Assembly: GCF_025997995.1 (NCBI RefSeq)
Contig: NZ_AP026683.1
Location: forward strand, 2,108,501 to 2,172,500
Origin: Sediminibacterium sp. TEGAF015
GTDB taxonomy: Bacteria; Bacteroidota; Bacteroidia; Chitinophagales; Chitinophagaceae
Length of the DNA stretch: 64,000 nt
Direction of reading: 5' to 3'
Below the pieces are notes generated by a model. The model saw nothing but the letters and a program-made list of their open reading frames with translations. It was not told where the DNA came from and searched no databases. The position numbers and the translations under genes were made by a program. Shown here in pieces: positions 32,941 through 42,101 of this stretch; position 1 is the first letter of the stretch, and each line of letters begins with the position of its first letter.

Positions 32941-34272
32941 CTAAAAATGGAAATGCTTCTTCTTAACAAAGCGGCTAAAATTCTCAGGGCCAATTCGTAA
33001 TCCACCTATCCCGCTCCAATTAAAACTTACACTATCGCCATAATGAAGAATGGCACTTAATGCAGCTTCATTAATACTAACTGAACCCGCATTTATTCTT
33101 TGTGCAAGAGCTATCGCTTCATCATCAGTGCCTGCAAAAACAGCCGCACCCAATGAAAATTCAGGTGCATTCACCATTTCAATAAGCTCATCAATCTGAT
33201 CAAATGCAATTACAGGCATAATCGGACCAAAAGTTTCTTCGCGCATAACCAACATATTCTGGGTAACATTTACCAGCACCGTTGGTCTGCAATAATATCC
33301 GCCGTTGATTTCCTCACATTGTTTACTACCTGTAACAAGGGTAGCTCCTAAATTGAATGCATCTTCCAGATGCGTATTAATGGTTAATACCTGCTTATCA
33401 AATATAATTGGTCCTATTTCACCCTTTAGCATCTGATCATCTACAAATTGTAATTCATTTGCTTTGGCTACCAATAAATCTACCAAGGCATCGTGCACAG
33501 AAATATGAACATAAATTCTTTCAAAACTTAAGCAACTTTGACCTGCGTTGGTCGTGCTCCCCCTAACAATTGCAGCTGCTGCCATTTCCAGATTGGCAGA
33601 TGATAAAACAATTGCAGGATCTTTTGTACCCAATTCAAATAGTACGGGAATCATTTTTTTACTGGCAGCATACAGTACTTTTTTTGCAGACCCGATAGAT
33701 CCGGTAAAACAGATTAAATCTGCTTTGTCTGCGAGCAACGCACCTGTATCGGCTGTACCAGGTGTAAAACACAAAATATCGTGTAGCCCAGAAACCCCTT
33801 CAATGGTTTGTTTTACTATGTCTACAAATCTTGGAGTTACTTCACTTGGCTTTACCATCACAGCAGCGCCAGATAATAGAGCAGGCAGCGTATCCATCAT
33901 AGATAAAGCCAACGGGAAATTCCAGGGACTGAGAACAGTAATTAATGGATAAGGAATCCAGTAATCGTGCTGCTCGTAAAACTTTCTGGCAACTGCACAC
34001 CATTTATCCATCGAATCAATTACCCAGTCTACTTCTGCAGTTGTTTCCCATGTTCTTCCTGTGTCAGTAGCCAAAGCACCAATTAATTGTTCCTTTGTAG
34101 AAATCAATTCTCGCTTCCACTCTTGAATCACAGCAATTCTATTGGCAACTCCAGACCGGTACCAAGCAATTTGATTATCAGAAAATCTTCTCGCTGTCTG
34201 ACGAACAGTTTCAGGACTACATTCCTGAAATTCATAATCGTATACACCAGTTCTGGGATTTCTTACTCGCAT
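32941..34272 (-). CDS. Aldehyde dehydrogenase family protein
   Basis: A 443-residue NAD(P)-dependent aldehyde dehydrogenase, close in length to class 3 enzymes. The catalytic residues are visible: Asn118 in SPWNFP, Glu213 in FELGTKDPA and the nucleophile Cys247 in NAGQSCLSF, plus the EETFGPI motif near residue 343. It should oxidise an aldehyde to the acid. It is the last gene of a long leftward run, 14 bp after the PhnA-domain gene. It may therefore belong to the catabolic operon that starts with the symporter, although two genes of unclear role lie between. The substrate is unknown. Confidence 0.92.
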   Translation of the reverse strand: MRVRNPRTGVYDYEFQECSPETVRQTARRFSDNQIAWYRSGVANRIAVIQEWKRELISTKEQLIGALATDTGRTWETTAEVDWVIDSMDKWCAVARKFYEQHDYWIPYPLITVLSPWNFPLALSMMDTLPALLSGAAVMVKPSEVTPRFVDIVKQTIEGVSGLHDILCFTPGTADTGALLADKADLICFTGSIGSAKKVLYAASKKMIPVLFELGTKDPAIVLSSANLEMAAAAIVRGSTTNAGQSCLSFERIYVHISVHDALVDLLVAKANELQFVDDQMLKGEIGPIIFDKQVLTINTHLEDAFNLGATLVTGSKQCEEINGGYYCRPTVLVNVTQNMLVMREETFGPIMPVIAFDQIDELIEMVNAPEFSLGAAVFAGTDDEAIALAQRINAGSVSINEAALSAILHYGDSVSFNWSGIGGLRIGPENFSRFVKKKHFHF

Positions 34273-34286
34273 AGTTGCATATAAAG

Positions 34287-34865
34287 TTATGCTTTGCGAA
34301 CGTATTTTGTAAGAATAACAATCATTTGACCTTCAATCTTTCCTTCTATTTGCTCAGTATTATCAGGAACCAGACGGATATTTTTTACCACTGTACCCAT
34401 TTTTGCATTCAGGCTTGTACCTTTCACATCCAGGGATTTCGTTAGCACAACGCTATCTCCCGCAAACAGTTGCTGGCCATTGCAATCAACATGTAAATCT
34501 ACAGAGCTATCATTATCATGATCGCCAGTAGCTTTTGCCCATGCCAATGTTTCATCATCTAGATACATCATATCCAATAATTCGGCGGCCCAGGCTTCTT
34601 CTCTTAATCTATTCAACATTCTCCACGAAACAACCTGAATACCGGGGACTTCACTCCACATAGCTGTGCTTAAACAATTCCAATGGGCACTATCCAGCGC
34701 TTCTTTTTTATCGATCTGCTGCAAGCATTTCTGACAAATCATGATACAATTGTTTTCGGAAGTTCTGTCAACCGGAGAAACTTCGTATAATGACAGAGGA
34801 GTTGTGGCCGCACATAGTTCACACTGGTTCTGGCTTCTGTCTAGAATATTTTGCGCTACTTTCAT
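34287..34865 (-). CDS. PhnA-domain protein (zinc ribbon plus SH3-like domain)
   Basis: A 192-residue protein of the PhnA/YjdM type. An N-terminal zinc ribbon has CELC (about 16-19) and CQKC. A middle linker follows, and the C-terminal PhnA domain (about 118-192) has GDSVVLTKSLDVKGTS and the final VILTKYVRKA. Despite the name, members are not phosphonoacetate hydrolases and their role is not settled. The length exceeds the E. coli protein (about 110 residues) because of the middle segment. It lies between an unknown protein gene and the aldehyde dehydrogenase gene on the same strand, with spacing that allows co-transcription. Confidence 0.88.
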   Translation of the reverse strand: MKVAQNILDRSQNQCELCAATTPLSLYEVSPVDRTSENNCIMICQKCLQQIDKKEALDSAHWNCLSTAMWSEVPGIQVVSWRMLNRLREEAWAAELLDMMYLDDETLAWAKATGDHDNDSSVDLHVDCNGQQLFAGDSVVLTKSLDVKGTSLNAKMGTVVKNIRLVPDNTEQIEGKIEGQMIVILTKYVRKA

Positions 34866-34933
34866 AAAGAATATTATTTAAAGCGTCGAAGGTAACTTTT
34901 TTAAAAAGCAAGTTTTATGACATTCGTCATGTA

Positions 34934-35356
34934 CTACCTCACCAAGAGTTTGTGAAATTTCTCAATCTCAGTTTTTTCTAAAGGGGTCAAAACCTCATTG
35001 CGATTGAATTTTTCAAAGAGGAATACTACCCTTTTGTGCCCAGGATATTTTTGAAGGACGGCTTGCATTTTAGCTCCCAGCGCCTCGTCTTTCTCAAATA
35101 GTGGCTTACCAGCTTTTGCAGGATCCTTGGCACGGGTATGCATTTTATGAATGGTGGCTTCCAACGTAGCCAACCAGTTAGTTGGCATATCAGGCACTTT
35201 GCTGGCTTTGGCCAGAAGTCCTTCTAATTGTTTTTTACTCAAACTACCTCTTTCTTCATACTGGTGCATTAAGCTCATCACGAACAATGCATCGGGATTA
35301 TACTTATAACATGCTTCCAGCACCTTATCAATGATATCTAATTTCCCCTTAGACAT
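34934..35356 (-). CDS. Helical protein of unknown function, 140 residues
   Basis: I do not recognise this protein. Starting at 35356 (MSKGKLDIIDKV) it is wholly helical, with a Lys-rich central part (KDPAKAGKPLFEKDE) and no signal peptide. The longer start at 35371 would add five residues and reduce the gap to the upstream stop; both are possible. It follows the short-chain dehydrogenase gene with a 15-base gap, so it is probably part of that operon. A weak ATGAC/GTCAT hairpin follows its stop. Confidence 0.65.
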   Translation of the reverse strand: MSKGKLDIIDKVLEACYKYNPDALFVMSLMHQYEERGSLSKKQLEGLLAKASKVPDMPTNWLATLEATIHKMHTRAKDPAKAGKPLFEKDEALGAKMQAVLQKYPGHKRVVFLFEKFNRNEVLTPLEKTEIEKFHKLLVR

Positions 35357-35371
35357 GGGTTGAAGATACAA

Positions 35372-36163
35372 TCACTTTGCCAGACCCTTACCAATAATTC
35401 CGCCACTTACCTCAAGAGTTGTGCCATGCACCGCTTCATTCTCTACTATAAAACGAATTGTTTGAATAATTTCTTCAGGATTAACTAATCTGTCTAAAGG
35501 TATATCTGCCACAATTTTCTGAAGTATTTCAGGATTGATAGAAGTTAACATGGGAGTTGCAACATAACCAGGTGCAATAGCAGCTACCCGGATATGTTTA
35601 ATATTTCTTGCATGGAATTCGCCTGCCAATATCTTAGGCCATAGGGCAATAGCGGCTTTGGTTGAAGCATAATTAAGTTGGCCTAATTCACCAATTTTAT
35701 TGATTGATGATATGGGAATCAGAACCCCCTTACATTGATGATTAACCATTTTAATAGCAGCTTCTCTCAGAGTAATAAATACACCCGTAAGATTTACATC
35801 TACGACTTGCCTGAATTGCTCAGTACTCATGAATTTTTTTACTTTTCCTGTTTCTCTATCAGGAGTAACCAAATAGCTATCTCTTATAATGCCTGCACTA
35901 GCCACCACAATATTGATAGCACCATATTCCTGAATTGCTAAATCCATTAAAGCTGCAACTGAGTTGTCATCGGTTACATCGGTAACTTTATATACGGCAC
36001 TATATTCGGCAGCAACCAATTCATCTGTGATTAATTGTAGCTTTTCGAGGTTCATATCTGCCAAAATAACTTTTGCCCCTAAAGCAGCTAATGAACGAGC
36101 TGCTGCTTCACCTAAGCCACTTGCAGCACCTGTTATAACAGCAACGGATTTATTAATCTGCAT
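35372..36163 (-). CDS. Short-chain dehydrogenase (3-hydroxyacyl-CoA dehydrogenase-like SDR)
   Basis: A 263-residue classical SDR. The cofactor motif is TGAASGLG (about 11-18), the acidic residue after the second strand (ADMN) favours NAD(H), and the catalytic Ser (ISSINK) and YASTK are intact. The layout resembles type II 3-hydroxyacyl-CoA dehydrogenases, but an insertion (TPDRETGKVKKFMS) before the active site is distinctive. It lies 6 bp after the alpha/beta hydrolase stop, in the operon with an acyl-CoA ligase, so it may oxidise a hydroxyacyl-CoA or a related alcohol. The substrate is inferred from context only. Confidence 0.92.
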   Translation of the reverse strand: MQINKSVAVITGAASGLGEAAARSLAALGAKVILADMNLEKLQLITDELVAAEYSAVYKVTDVTDDNSVAALMDLAIQEYGAINIVVASAGIIRDSYLVTPDRETGKVKKFMSTEQFRQVVDVNLTGVFITLREAAIKMVNHQCKGVLIPISSINKIGELGQLNYASTKAAIALWPKILAGEFHARNIKHIRVAAIAPGYVATPMLTSINPEILQKIVADIPLDRLVNPEEIIQTIRFIVENEAVHGTTLEVSGGIIGKGLAK

Positions 36164-36169
36164 ATATCT

Positions 36170-37024
36170 TTAATTTAAAAAAGTTTTAATAAATGATTTT
36201 ATTTGCTTTGCTCCTATTCCATACAACATTGTCTGATGATTGCCTTCTACTTTTTGATACTGTGCTTTAGGCAATAAAGCTACTGTTTCCCTGGCCAGGT
36301 CTTCGGGTAGCAATGCAGCGCCTAAACTATAAATACCTGGTGCATTAATCAAAAGAACATCCTTATTGCAAAGGCCTATAATTTCCTTCCATGGTAACCC
36401 CAGGCTACCTTTTAATACTGCTTCCATCATATGAGCAGGTTTGCTCCTTGGCGTAACAGTACCATCAATATTTTGAAATACGTCAGCCTTATAGTAGGAT
36501 AACATTGCTTCATCCCAAAAACTAAGATAAGGAGCTTGCTTTACCTTAGCTATATAGGTATCAAAAGAATCGAATACTTGCCCAAGTCTTCCTAAAGCAG
36601 GCCCTAGCATTTCTTTAGTGTTTGGATGCATATCAACAGCTGCATCAAGAATTATCAGTTTATTGATAATTGCTGGATAATAAATAGCTAGGTATAATCC
36701 TAAAAAACCTCCAAAGGAATGGCCAACTATATGAATATTTTTAACGTCCAGGTTTTTTAGTAGGCCTATAATATCTTTAGCATGATCTAACATCGTATAT
36801 CCTGTTTCAGGTTGATCGCTTAAGCCTCTCCCTCTTAGATCTACAGATATAATTCGATATTGCTTTATTAACTCACTCTCAATAATTGCATCAAAGGCAT
36901 GCGCATTGGCAGTTAGGCCATGAATAAATAAAATCGTATCTGAACTATTATTGCTATCTGTACCAAAATCCAGATAATGCAAATGAACACCATTCGTTAG
37001 TATAAATTTACTTTGCATCTTCAT
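36170..37024 (-). CDS. Cytosolic alpha/beta hydrolase
   Basis: A 284-residue alpha/beta-hydrolase-fold protein without signal peptide. The oxyanion HG motif (FIHGLTAN), the nucleophile elbow GHSFGG (Ser at about 103), and the catalytic His in VEGNHQTML are visible; DLRGRGLSD marks the usual strand. It should cleave an ester, thioester or C-C bond of a small substrate. Its start overlaps the end of the acyl-CoA ligase gene by 17 bp, so translation is coupled. Within the operon it may act on the CoA ester or on the imported substrate; which one cannot be told. Confidence 0.9.
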   Translation of the reverse strand: MKMQSKFILTNGVHLHYLDFGTDSNNSSDTILFIHGLTANAHAFDAIIESELIKQYRIISVDLRGRGLSDQPETGYTMLDHAKDIIGLLKNLDVKNIHIVGHSFGGFLGLYLAIYYPAIINKLIILDAAVDMHPNTKEMLGPALGRLGQVFDSFDTYIAKVKQAPYLSFWDEAMLSYYKADVFQNIDGTVTPRSKPAHMMEAVLKGSLGLPWKEIIGLCNKDVLLINAPGIYSLGAALLPEDLARETVALLPKAQYQKVEGNHQTMLYGIGAKQIKSFIKTFLN

Positions 37025-38552
37025 ACCTTTTTTTCAATTCGTGTTTCAATACTTTGCCTGCAATATTCCTGGGGAGTTCTGCAACTATCATAACCTCACT
37101 AAGCTTTTGAAATCTTGCATCAATATGTTTATTCACCCAGTTTTGTATTTCAATAGAAGAGGAGGCCCGTTTATGTTCTTTAAGAACAATAGCCGCAACT
37201 GGAGTTTCGCCCCACTCTGGATGTGGCACCCCAAAAACAGCTACATCGTTTACCGCCTCATGTTGAATTACTACCTCTTCTATATCTGCAGGGTATACAT
37301 TCACTCCACCCGAAATGATTAAATCTTTTTTTCGTCCTGTTAAATACAAAAAACCGTCTTCATCTATGTACCCTAAATCGCCCGTATACAACCAGCCATC
37401 CTTTAGGGCTGTAGCAGTTTGTTCTGGATTTTTATAATATCCATCCATTAGAAGAGGTCCAGTTCCAACAATTTCACCCGTTGTGCCAATTGGCAATTCT
37501 TTACCATTTTCGTCTTTAATACTAATTTGCATAAACCGTGGTGGATAACCTACTGATCCTGTTTTACGCATTGCATCATTCTTATCTAAAATGGTCATAA
37601 ATCCTTCAGTTAAACCATATAGTTCATAGAAAACACCGGGCAATTGCTTATTCAAAGCTTGCTTATGCTCTAATAATAGAGGGGCTCCCACTGATAAGAT
37701 ATATTCAATAGAGGGAAGGGTTTCTTTAGCAAATTCAGTTTGTTGTAAACAAGCAATAATTTGAGACGGCACTAAAATAGTATGGGTCACATTTTCTTGT
37801 TGAATTGTTGTAACAACTTCAGCCGGATCAAAATGATCTTGCAAAATATAAGTACAACCTAAAAACATCGCAGGCATTAATGTTAAAAATGAACCATTAA
37901 AAATGATAGAACCCGAATGCATTACTACACTCTCGGGTGTCATTCTATAATAATTTGCAAATAGAGAACCATATAAAGCTCTTACTGCATGGGAGATTAC
38001 AATCCCTTTTGGCAAACCAGTGGTACCACTACTGTAAATAATATTATAGGAATCTGATCCAACTAGATTATCTAAAACAGGTTCTGTTGCGTCGAATGCT
38101 CTTTTTTGCATGTAGTAGGAATCAGCACCAACATTCGACTCGGCATTGGTAACCCAAACTGCTGCATCATTATGTAAATGTAAAAGAGGTTTAATCTCAT
38201 GTAAATAAGGGAGTGTTTCTTTATTTATTATAATTAAAGAAGTGTCGGCATTGATAATCAGATTAGCCAAACCATGTCCGCGTAATAAGGGGCTAAGAGG
38301 AACAGCAACGGCACCCATCTTTGCACATGCCCAATATACTTCCCAAAGTTCTAAACAGTTTGGTAAAACAGTAGCTACCTTATCCCCTTTTTTGATGCCA
38401 GCCCGTTTTAATGAGTGAATTAATTGATTTACACTGGCATTTAATTGCTCAAAACTTAAACGGTGCTTACCACAAATAATTGCTATTTTATTGGGGGTAT
38501 ATTTTGCATGATTGGTAAGCCAATGCTGTATGGTTAAATGATTGCTATACAT
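37008..38552 (-). CDS. Acyl-CoA ligase (AMP-forming, ANL family)
   Basis: A 514-residue adenylate-forming enzyme that activates a carboxylic acid with ATP and CoA. The motifs are complete: P-loop YSSGTTGLPKG (about 170-181), YGLTE (A5), YTGDLG (A7), GRKKDLIISGGVNVYP (A8) and the catalytic Lys in AGKVLKHEL near the C-terminus. It most resembles medium/long-chain fatty acid or aromatic acid ligases. It is downstream of the TonB-dependent receptor gene, from which it is separated by a 68-base gap with a hairpin, and it overlaps the next hydrolase gene. It likely activates the acid released from the imported substrate. Confidence 0.93.
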   Translation of the reverse strand: MYSNHLTIQHWLTNHAKYTPNKIAIICGKHRLSFEQLNASVNQLIHSLKRAGIKKGDKVATVLPNCLELWEVYWACAKMGAVAVPLSPLLRGHGLANLIINADTSLIIINKETLPYLHEIKPLLHLHNDAAVWVTNAESNVGADSYYMQKRAFDATEPVLDNLVGSDSYNIIYSSGTTGLPKGIVISHAVRALYGSLFANYYRMTPESVVMHSGSIIFNGSFLTLMPAMFLGCTYILQDHFDPAEVVTTIQQENVTHTILVPSQIIACLQQTEFAKETLPSIEYILSVGAPLLLEHKQALNKQLPGVFYELYGLTEGFMTILDKNDAMRKTGSVGYPPRFMQISIKDENGKELPIGTTGEIVGTGPLLMDGYYKNPEQTATALKDGWLYTGDLGYIDEDGFLYLTGRKKDLIISGGVNVYPADIEEVVIQHEAVNDVAVFGVPHPEWGETPVAAIVLKEHKRASSSIEIQNWVNKHIDARFQKLSEVMIVAELPRNIAGKVLKHELKKRYEDAK

Positions 38553-38571
38553 ATCGTCATTTGAATAGGAA

Positions 38572-38594
38572 AGTGGCGACCTAAGGCCGCCACT
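38572..38594 (-). terminator. Hairpin between receptor and ligase genes, possible partial terminator
   Basis: AGTGGCG (38572-38578) and CGCCACT (38588-38594) form a 7-bp stem that continues, after one mismatch, with CC/GG around a TAA loop. Read leftward it is followed only by TTCCTATTC, a poor T-run, and then by the ligase ATG 19 bases on. It could reduce read-through or protect the receptor mRNA end, giving more receptor than enzyme. Confidence 0.5.
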
Positions 38595-38620
38595 GCTTAA
38601 AAACTAAACTTGCTTAAGAA

Positions 38621-41161
38621 CTATTTTTTACTATTAGGAATATGTGCTTTTAATTCTACTGAGAACAATCTTCCAATAGATGGAGATCCAACGAACTCTA
38701 ATTGTTTAACATTGAATAGGTTGCTGATACCTACACCAATGGATAACTGACTGTTTAACTTATAGCCAGCACTAATATCGAATGTGGTGAATCCACCAAG
38801 AGCACCCCAGTTAAAATTCTTGATGTAGTTTCTTGGCAAATTGTTCAAAGGATTTACGCCACCATAAACTACACCTCTGCTTCCTGCACCAACCTTAGTT
38901 CCAATTTGGTTACCACTATACAAATCATATGACTCTACCCATCGCATGGAGATATTCATGAACATTTTTCCTTTAGCCATATTTTGGAAACTTAAAGTTG
39001 TTGAAAAGCGGTTTGCTGGAGCATTCAAACTTCTCTCTTCAAGTGAAACATATCCGTCTCTATTGGCATCATTTTTAATATTGTTCTTAGTGATATCACT
39101 ACCAAACCATGAATACTTAAACGCCCAACTTACATTATCGTTAAAGTAATAATTCAACCCTAAATCAACTCCATAGGAAGCAACTTCGCCATAATTAAAA
39201 TATGTTGAGAAAGCTGCGCCACCTAATACACCATTGGTTACTGTACCGGGTAATAACAAAGGAGTTGTAATTGGTATACTACCTACGCTTAAAGCTCTTC
39301 CACCTACGGTAATTGCAGGACTTAAAAAATTCTTACTATTGCTGTAATAACCATTGATATCTATATATAATTTCTTTCCTACTGTACCCTTATAGCCTAA
39401 TTCCCAAGTATTAATTTGTTCTGGTTGTAATGGTACAGTATTAGCAGTGGTGGTTAATGGTGCACCATTTGGAACATAGGTTACGCCATCTCCATTACCA
39501 AATACTAAGCCAAATACACTCGCTCTTTGAAACAATATAATAGGTGCTGCAAATGCTTTACCGTAGGTTAATCTTACACTACCCCCAGGAACACCTTTTA
39601 CCAAAGCCAATTTTGGAGAAAACATATTTTTAAACAAACTATGGTGATCCAATCTGGCTGCCGCCACCAATTTGAAATCGGCCGGCAAAGTTTTTTCTAG
39701 TTGAATGGCACCACCATATTGAGTAACTTCTACCAATTGATTGGCGTCAATTAAACTTGTTCCATAGGTGTTGGGTTTGTCTTTTTGATAAGACATCCCT
39801 ACAACCAAACTCAAGCCCGCTTTCTCAAAATTGTTATTGTACTGCGCTTCAGCATTAAATCTTTTTGAGGTTTCTTTAAAGCGATTTCCCAATCTGGTTG
39901 CAAAAGCTTCGGCCTGATCTGGATATAACTGACCAACTGCGGCAAACAATGGATTATTTGGGTCTGTAATAGTGCTATGTGTTCTATTCCAATAATCTCT
40001 TGTATAACCTGGTATGCCATAAGAGTTTCCTACATTAGTCCAGGTTTCATAAGCCTGAGCAAAAAAACGAGGACTTACATACTTGACTTGTAAATAAGAA
40101 AATTTCCAGTCTTTAATTTGATTTCGTCCAGTATTATTAACACTTAAAAAATTATTGTTGCTGCCGCCATACGAAACAATGATATCAGACTTGGCATTAA
40201 CTGCATAGTAAACATCAGCGGCACCACGAATATGCTTAAAGTTGTAGTTAGGAATTCGTTCAGGAATGGCTAATGCCGGACCATATACTGAGCCACCAGC
40301 ATAAATACTATCATTAAATTCAAAATCCCTACCAGTTGTATATTCGCCTGTTATTTTATACGCCCATTTGTTGTTGATTTTAGATGCTGTTCTAAATCTG
40401 CCAGAAAATACATCTCTATTTCCTGCACCAATTACCAAAGTTGTTCCCTGATACTTACGAGGATCTTTGGTAATGGTATTGGCAATACCATTGTGCGCAT
40501 TTGGACCGTATAAAGCAGAATTAGGGCCTAATACAATTTCCAATCTTTCCACGTCTTCTTTAATAACCGTATTCATGATACCAGAAGGTAAACCGCTACC
40601 CCCGGCCATCATAGAATTTCTTCCATCAGTCATTTGCAAAATCTTAGCATTGAATGCATTATTAAATCCGCGTGCATTAAAACCAACACCATTAACACCT
40701 GTTCTAATAAATTCTACCCCCTGTATTTTAGAAGCCAATTCACCTATATTAAAAGAGGATGTTTGTTCTAAATCTTTAGCACTAATTACACTTATTGTTG
40801 CTGGAGCTCTAGTGATTTTTTCTGGACGTTTGGATGCACTTACTACTACATCATTACCCCGACCTTGTTCTTCTTTTAAAGTAATATTGACTGCAGAGCC
40901 AGCTTCTACAACTTTTTCTACATCGGCATAACCAACATAAGAAACGCGCAATGTTATTTTACCAGTCTTAGCAGACAAAATGGAAAATTGTCCATTTACA
41001 TCAGTAGAAGTTCCCATTCCGGTAGACTTTATAGTAACACTAGCGCCCTCTAACGGCATACCAGTAGCCGCATCGGTTACGCGACCAGTCGTTTTTGTTC
41101 CTTGTGCCATGGCGGTTACCTGAACCAGCGCAAGTAAGATTATTACAAACAGTTTTTTCAT
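38621..41161 (-). CDS. TonB-dependent outer-membrane receptor
   Basis: An 846-residue outer-membrane active transporter. A signal peptide covers 1-19 (TAMAQ). A carboxypeptidase-regulatory-like domain (about 22-105, TGRVTDAATGMPLEGASV) is followed by a plug (about 110-235, containing SVISAKDLEQTSSFNIGELA). A long barrel ends with a final strand, RLFSVELKAHI, plus a short Lys-rich tail. It imports a substrate across the outer membrane using TonB energy. The operon around it (Na+/solute symporter, exported hydrolase, acyl-CoA ligase, dehydrogenase) suggests an ester or a carboxylic acid rather than a polysaccharide, because no SusD partner or glycoside hydrolase is present. The ligand is not readable. 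Confidence 0.94.
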   Translation of the reverse strand: MKKLFVIILLALVQVTAMAQGTKTTGRVTDAATGMPLEGASVTIKSTGMGTSTDVNGQFSILSAKTGKITLRVSYVGYADVEKVVEAGSAVNITLKEEQGRGNDVVVSASKRPEKITRAPATISVISAKDLEQTSSFNIGELASKIQGVEFIRTGVNGVGFNARGFNNAFNAKILQMTDGRNSMMAGGSGLPSGIMNTVIKEDVERLEIVLGPNSALYGPNAHNGIANTITKDPRKYQGTTLVIGAGNRDVFSGRFRTASKINNKWAYKITGEYTTGRDFEFNDSIYAGGSVYGPALAIPERIPNYNFKHIRGAADVYYAVNAKSDIIVSYGGSNNNFLSVNNTGRNQIKDWKFSYLQVKYVSPRFFAQAYETWTNVGNSYGIPGYTRDYWNRTHSTITDPNNPLFAAVGQLYPDQAEAFATRLGNRFKETSKRFNAEAQYNNNFEKAGLSLVVGMSYQKDKPNTYGTSLIDANQLVEVTQYGGAIQLEKTLPADFKLVAAARLDHHSLFKNMFSPKLALVKGVPGGSVRLTYGKAFAAPIILFQRASVFGLVFGNGDGVTYVPNGAPLTTTANTVPLQPEQINTWELGYKGTVGKKLYIDINGYYSNSKNFLSPAITVGGRALSVGSIPITTPLLLPGTVTNGVLGGAAFSTYFNYGEVASYGVDLGLNYYFNDNVSWAFKYSWFGSDITKNNIKNDANRDGYVSLEERSLNAPANRFSTTLSFQNMAKGKMFMNISMRWVESYDLYSGNQIGTKVGAGSRGVVYGGVNPLNNLPRNYIKNFNWGALGGFTTFDISAGYKLNSQLSIGVGISNLFNVKQLEFVGSPSIGRLFSVELKAHIPNSKK

Positions 41162-41183
41162 CTTGGTTTGTTTTATTGGTTTG

Positions 41184-42101
41184 TTATGGTATAAATTTTT
41201 TAATCATTTTAGTTAAAGCAGCAGGTTGGTCCAATGGCAATAGATGACCAGCCTCGGGTATCATAGCAATTGCCGCATTAGGTATCAACATTCCTATATT
41301 GGCAATATCTCTTACGGTTAAAGTTGGATGCAATAACCTATTGGGGATTAAACTATCGTTCTCACCAAATACAATAAGCGTTTTTTGATTAATAAAAGAC
41401 AACCGAGATTTAACTGGAGATGATAACATCCCTTGCACACCTAATACAATTTGAGAACAGTAGTTTCTAAAGCCAACACATTTTTTAAGATTTAATCGCT
41501 CTTGTATTAATCGATTCATTTCTTGATTCGATCTATAAAAATTTGCATTATAATTTCTTTCAATAGTTATGCTATCCTGTGACTCATAAAAAGAAGGAGT
41601 AGCATATTTTGTTAAGAAAGCGGATTCACTTTCTGTAAAAGTTTCTAATCCAGCTGGTGCAACCAGAATAAGTTGATTAATCAAAGTTGGTTCCTGCAAA
41701 GCCAGGATCAGGGCAACTTGACCACCCATTGAATGACCCATTAGTGTTACCTTATTTAGTTTTAAAAAAGTAAGCAATTGAACCGCAATATTAGCATAGG
41801 TTTGAAGCACTTTTTTAGGCTCAAGATTTTGAATAATATCACTTCCTCCATATCCTGGTAAATCAATTGCTATACACCTGTTGGAGATAGATAAGTTTTC
41901 AATTATACTTTTCCAATGTGATGCATTACCCCCTAATCCGTGTATCATAAGAATAGGTTGACCAACACCTTTATCAATATAGTTGATGGAGGTAGAATCA
42001 AACTTGAATTGACGCACTGCAAAACCATACTCAGGCAAACATTGGCAATAAGATACAGTTACTGCAAAAAGGACAAACAATATGGTTATACTATATTTCA
42101 T
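41184..42101 (-). CDS. Exported alpha/beta hydrolase (lipase/esterase-like)
   Basis: A 305-residue alpha/beta hydrolase with a signal peptide (1-20, ending near VSYCQ; a lipoprotein is less likely). The motifs are HGLGGNASHW (oxyanion region), GHSMGGQVA (nucleophile Ser at about 123), FGENDSLIP (acid) and PEAGHLLPLDQP (His). It should split an ester in the periplasm. Its first codon overlaps the symporter stop by four bases (ATGA), and the TonB-dependent receptor gene starts 22 bases after it. A plausible order of events is import by the receptor, cleavage by this enzyme, and uptake of a product by the symporter. Confidence 0.92.
   Translation of the reverse strand: MKYSITILFVLFAVTVSYCQCLPEYGFAVRQFKFDSTSINYIDKGVGQPILMIHGLGGNASHWKSIIENLSISNRCIAIDLPGYGGSDIIQNLEPKKVLQTYANIAVQLLTFLKLNKVTLMGHSMGGQVALILALQEPTLINQLILVAPAGLETFTESESAFLTKYATPSFYESQDSITIERNYNANFYRSNQEMNRLIQERLNLKKCVGFRNYCSQIVLGVQGMLSSPVKSRLSFINQKTLIVFGENDSLIPNRLLHPTLTVRDIANIGMLIPNAAIAMIPEAGHLLPLDQPAALTKMIKKFIP

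Noticed and set aside
34917..34930. ATGAC/GTCAT hairpin after the 140-residue protein gene
   Set aside because: The stem is only five pairs, and no T-run follows in the direction of transcription.
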